From NCBI GenBank assembly GCA_022496805.1, contig CM040096.1:8061501-8125500 (forward strand): DNA of 64,000 nt, written 5' to 3'. This DNA comes from Pohlia nutans. Taxonomy: Eukaryota > Streptophyta > Bryopsida > Bryales > Mniaceae. The translations under genes were made by a program, and so were the position numbers. The notes below the pieces were generated by a model, which was not told where the DNA came from, searched no databases, and worked only from the letters and a program-made list of their open reading frames with translations. This document shows positions 60,352-64,000 of this stretch, in pieces. The first letter of the stretch is position 1; each line of letters begins with the position of its first letter.

Positions 60352-60404
60352 CTCCTAATAATCCAAATGTTCAACTTATCTTTTCTTTTGAAATACAATA
60401 TCTG

Positions 60405-60969
60405 TTAACCCCTAAAGGACCGCAATTTTTTTTTTTTTTGAGCATCATTTTCACCTCTTTCTATTCATTTTCTTGTGAATATATTTTTTCCTCTTGATAG
60501 AAAATACCAAATCAAACATTTAAATATAATTTAAGAGTTTTTTGACCAATTTAACAATTTTTCCCATGTCTTCAAAGACGGTCAAAATATATCCATAAAG
60601 GCTGCAATTTCATCTTTTCACTTCAAACGCTATAATCTTGCAATATGTACGGTCAAATTCTATGAAAATTTTACCATGTTCTCTCTTGGTAATCTAAAAC
60701 AAGATCCTACAGTTAAAGTTGAAAAATAATAATTTTTGAGGTTTATTTTGAGCTCTGTCCGCACTGCCCATTCTCCCCAAAAAGAACCCTTTTGCTCCAA
60801 AACTTCCACTTAAAAAGTCGGAATAAAAAAAAATTAAATCCCCATTTTTTTACTGATATACCAAATTCACATAATTTATTTCAAAAAATAAAAATAAAAA
60901 TTGACACCGTGGGAACCTACTCCAACTTTGAAATGTCCTAGTTAGGACACTTGGTCCTTTAGGGGTTAA
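60405..60969 (+). repeat. TTAA-type element, family C, 565 bp
   Basis: TTAACCCCTAAAGGACC is a perfect 17-base terminal inverted repeat (60405-60421 and 60953-60969). The right-terminal 60 bases (GTCCTAGTTAGGACACTTGG) are also the left-terminal sequence of family A, so A and C share one end. Confidence 0.85.
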
Positions 60970-61056
60970 AATTTGAATTATCTCCAAATAGAATTGATTT
61001 CTCAAAACAAGACTATGTACTTTGTCCAATGGCATTGATTTCACTAATTTTCAACC

Positions 61057-61580
61057 TTAACCCATAAGCTCCAAAGAGACCATTCTTTTAGGTGCCCATT
61101 TTCAACCGGCTGCCCGGAACAAAAAAAACTGAAAAATAATAGATACTTAAAAATGCTACATCAAGTCTACTTTTCAACGCAATTTGAAGTATGTCAATCT
61201 AAGTTAAACTCCACCAGGGAGAATTTTTCAAAGTGGATCACCTCAACATTGTCTTAGTGTTATAAAATTTGCTATTTGGAGAAAGCAATGATGTTCCCTC
61301 CATCATTTCTTTTGCTTTTTTGAAGTTTACAATAGATAAACTAATTTTCACTAATCATTCTAGAACTCTAAAATTGAAAATCATAATTTATACAATTTTT
61401 CAAAGGTTAATGCTTTTAAATTCATTATAAATATCTAAAATTATTTTTGGAAGTTTGACCATATGAGAGATGATACCCTTCATTTTGTCTATTGAACCAA
61501 ACTTCATTAAACATATGGAACGCACATATTATAAAACATCCATGTTTTGTCCGATACACCTTGGGCTTTTAGGTATTTAA
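61057..61580 (+). repeat. TTAA-type element, family D, copy 3
   Basis: The left end is TTAA-CCCATAAGCTCC (61057) and the right end GGCTTTTAGGTA-TTTAA (61580). The interior is highly similar to 25457-26004 (TCAAAGTGGATCACCTCAAC, AATGATGTTCCCTCCATCAT). Confidence 0.75.
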
Positions 61581-61822
61581 TTTTGTTTTGGGAATTTTCT
61601 TGTAATTCACTAATTCACTTGTGTAGTGAGGATCTTATCTTTAAAATTTCATAAACCATGTATTATAAACTATACTCTTTCCAGTTTCGAAATAGTTTCA
61701 ATTCTTGTTTTCATATGTGCCAAAAAAAGAAATTACAACTTATGATTTGAATTTTCAAAATTAAAACATGATAGAAATTTTAACAAGTACTCTTTTTATC
61801 ATACTTGAAAAAAGAAAATGGT

Positions 61823-62775
61823 GTAATCCCTAAAGGACTAAGTTCAGTTTGGACGTCAAAAACAACATTTGCATGTCAAAAACAACATTTGCACCCGCGA
61901 TTGTGGATGTGATTGTTGTCGTATGAAGCTAGATTTGTTTTGTGAACACATAAAAAGAACTAGCATTTAGGTACACTCAATCTTATAATATTTGAAAAAG
62001 TGGTTTCGAATTTATGATCTCAAATGTGCTTTTTATTTATTTTTAAAACAGATAGAACAAATTTACTTATAAAGGAATTTTCAAATTTCTTTAATTTGTA
62101 TCCAATAGAATATGTTCATAGCTACAAACGAAGCCTTTAGTCATCCCATTCTGACTTTTGAGGTGAAAAATATGAAAATTTTCATTTCACAAGCAATTTG
62201 GACATCTCTTAACTAAAATAACACACGAGGTTTGCTTTTGAACTTAATTTCACAATTTTCCAAAACAAAAAGTTGCATAGAATTTAGATTGATATGTAGA
62301 GCACTTCAATTGTTAAGATTGGCTCCATTCAATTATATATCAAATTCATTAACGATTTAACACTTTTGATCTTTTAAATCAAGCCGCTTCCTAGTCAATA
62401 TTGTTTTTGAAAAAGCCACACACCTCCAATGACCATGAAATTTTACCCTTACGTATTCAACTTACCAATCTAAAATATGAATATTTTTGGTGCCCTAGTT
62501 GTTATATGAAAAATGAAGATTTAAACCTCCAAATGAATGTTGTCCTATTACCTAGAGGGGAAAGAAAAGTTTAGATAACTTCTAATGTTATGATTTTAGA
62601 GATTACAAGGGCTTAGACCTTGAAAATTGATGAGGTTTTAGTCATATAAGGAGAATAGAAGTTATTGTAGTTAAATATAGAGATAATTGATTGTCTTAAA
62701 TCTTACAACTTCAATACATGCCATGTTTTATGCGGCAATTTTGGAAATTGTACATCAATGAATTTTAGGGGTTAA
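61823..62775 (+). repeat. TTAA-type element, family J, about 950 bp
   Basis: The left end is GTAA-TCCCTAAAGGACTAAG and the right end is AATTTTAGGGG-TTAA (62772-62775). The TTAA at the right is shared with the next element. The interior is AT-rich and unlike the other families. Confidence 0.65.
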
Positions 62776-63357
62776 CCCCTAAACGTCAAAGCGTCCAGAA
62801 AGTGGACGACTAACAGATTCAAACCCTTCTCACGTTCTCATCAATGCTTGAATGAAAGTCATCCAATTTTTTGGAGATTCTTTACGAAGTTGTTGTCCTA
62901 TCTAACAGTTGGATTTAGTCATACTTGATTACATATTTTCTAAAATTACAAATGTAGAAGTATGTCAAGTCGTTGACCAAGCCAAAATTGCATTGACTGT
63001 AGTTCAAAAGTGGCCTTGCAAAAATGAGGTCATAGATTTAAGAAACACAAAAATTTCAAAGAATCACCACATTTAAGAGTATCTCATTTCAACTTCATTC
63101 CAACAAATTTTACTCAAAAAATATTAAAATTTTGTTTGTAATCAAATTTAGAAGGAATTTTTAATTTTAACTCTCAAATTTTATAATTAAATATTGATGA
63201 TAGTATTAGTGAATCAAACCGTACGGATGGAATCTAAAATTCAAAATCTAGAACTTTCATTTGTATATCAATTCCAAATATTCTTCTAAATAGTAGTTTA
63301 TGATGCTTTTTCTCAAATTGTCAATTCCAGGGACACCCTAGTACGTTTAGGGATTAA
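62772..63357 (+). repeat. TTAA-type element, family E-like, 586 bp
   Basis: The left end TTAA-CCCCTAAACGTC and the right end ACGTTTAGGGA-TTAA (63354-63357) form TIRs. The right third resembles the right part of family E. Both terminal TTAA sites are shared with the neighbouring elements. Confidence 0.75.
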
Positions 63358-64000
63358 CTCCTAAAGGACCGGAGTGTTTTTCCTCCAAAAACACTCGAAT
63401 GCAAAAATTCCATTATATTTTTCTTTTTTAACTTCTAAACATAAGATCTTGTCCTAGACTACTTGAAAAACATACACAACAAATTTCATTGATTTTAACT
63501 GCACGTATTGCAAGATAATTGTGTTTGATGGAAAAATACACCCCAAAAAAACACATGCCCGAAAATTTCAGATGCGTTTGACTATGGCTACATCAAAACA
63601 ACCTCACTACCAAAACATGTCGCACTTCACTTTCACATTCTATATGATGTTACTTAGTTGTGTACCAATTTTTGTTGCGTTTGGAGATGTTTAGGATGTT
63701 GAAGAACACCCTACACTTGTTGGGGGTTTAAAAGTTCAAAAAAGACGCTTTGTTTTTGGAATTGCAATATTTTCGACATTCTTTATTTAAAATACGAATC
63801 CAAGCGGTGAAACATAAGTACATTCCACCCTCTATAGAATGGCGAAAAAAAATTTGAAAAAAAAAAAAATCTCCAAGTTTTAGAAGACATGTAGCATATT
63901 TTCTAAGAATTTTGGGGGTTGGGGGGGAAATAAAGGGTGGAGGAAGGGAATTGAAGTGCCACCTCACCCAAGCCATTCCAATGTTCATGACCCCACTAAC
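63354..64000 (-). repeat. TTAA-type element, family A, third copy, cut by the window end
   Basis: It starts TTAA-CTCCTAAAGGACCGGAG and follows 55685-56887 in the same orientation to the last base, including the ORF-like stretch (63728-63988). The distal end lies outside the window. Confidence 0.85.

Overview
This is nuclear DNA of a green plant (streptophyte). The genes have many short GT-AG introns. Four multi-exon models are plant orthologues or plant-type family members: RPT4, a sphingoid-base-kinase-like lipid kinase, a PYROXD2-like oxidoreductase and a LIN1/U5-52K protein. Telobox-like TTAGGGTTT motifs lie in several 5' leaders, and the AT-rich intergenic DNA is full of Ty1/copia, CACTA and miniature inverted-repeat elements. 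The tandem DUF2235 genes fit a non-seed plant better than a seed plant, but species and clade cannot be fixed from sequence alone.

Layout. 1-5.4 kb: two tandem DUF2235 (alpha/beta-hydrolase-like) genes, the first cut by the window edge. 5.4-10.4 kb: repeats and a decayed reverse-strand reading frame. 10.4-16.0 kb: a 17-exon PYROXD2-like gene with clean splice sites and one in-frame TGA. 16.2-20.1 kb: a decayed, 5'-truncated copia element with a nested TIR element and a 4 x 40 bp expansion. 20-26.5 kb: TIR elements and AT-rich DNA. 26.6-30.2 kb: a 10-exon gene joining a ubiquitin-like domain that ends in Gly-Gly to a LIN1/CD2BP2-type U5 snRNP protein with a tyrosine-rich octamer-repeat C-terminus. 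30.6-35.3 kb: repeats. 36.6-42.3 kb (reverse): a 12-exon lipid kinase resembling plant LCBK2. 42.95-47.95 kb: a complete, structurally young copia element carrying five in-frame stops. 52.1-54.9 kb (reverse): 10-exon RPT4. 55-64 kb: almost entirely repeats, including a 2.1 kb CACTA element and a chain of TTAA-flanked elements.

The strongest repeat signal is a superfamily of non-autonomous elements whose ends read TTAA-CCCCTAAAGGACC (or close variants), with TTAA or a one-base derivative at both ends. At least fifteen copies in several size families (about 0.2-1.25 kb) were found; some abut and share one TTAA. TTAA target sites and CCC termini are the hallmark of piggyBac-type transposition, but no transposase is visible here.

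The genes do not form one pathway. RPT4 acts in the proteasome, UBL-LIN1 probably in the U5 snRNP, the lipid kinase in sphingolipid or diacylglycerol metabolism, and PYROXD2 probably in mitochondria. The two observations most worth following are the UBL-LIN1 fusion and the TTAA element family.
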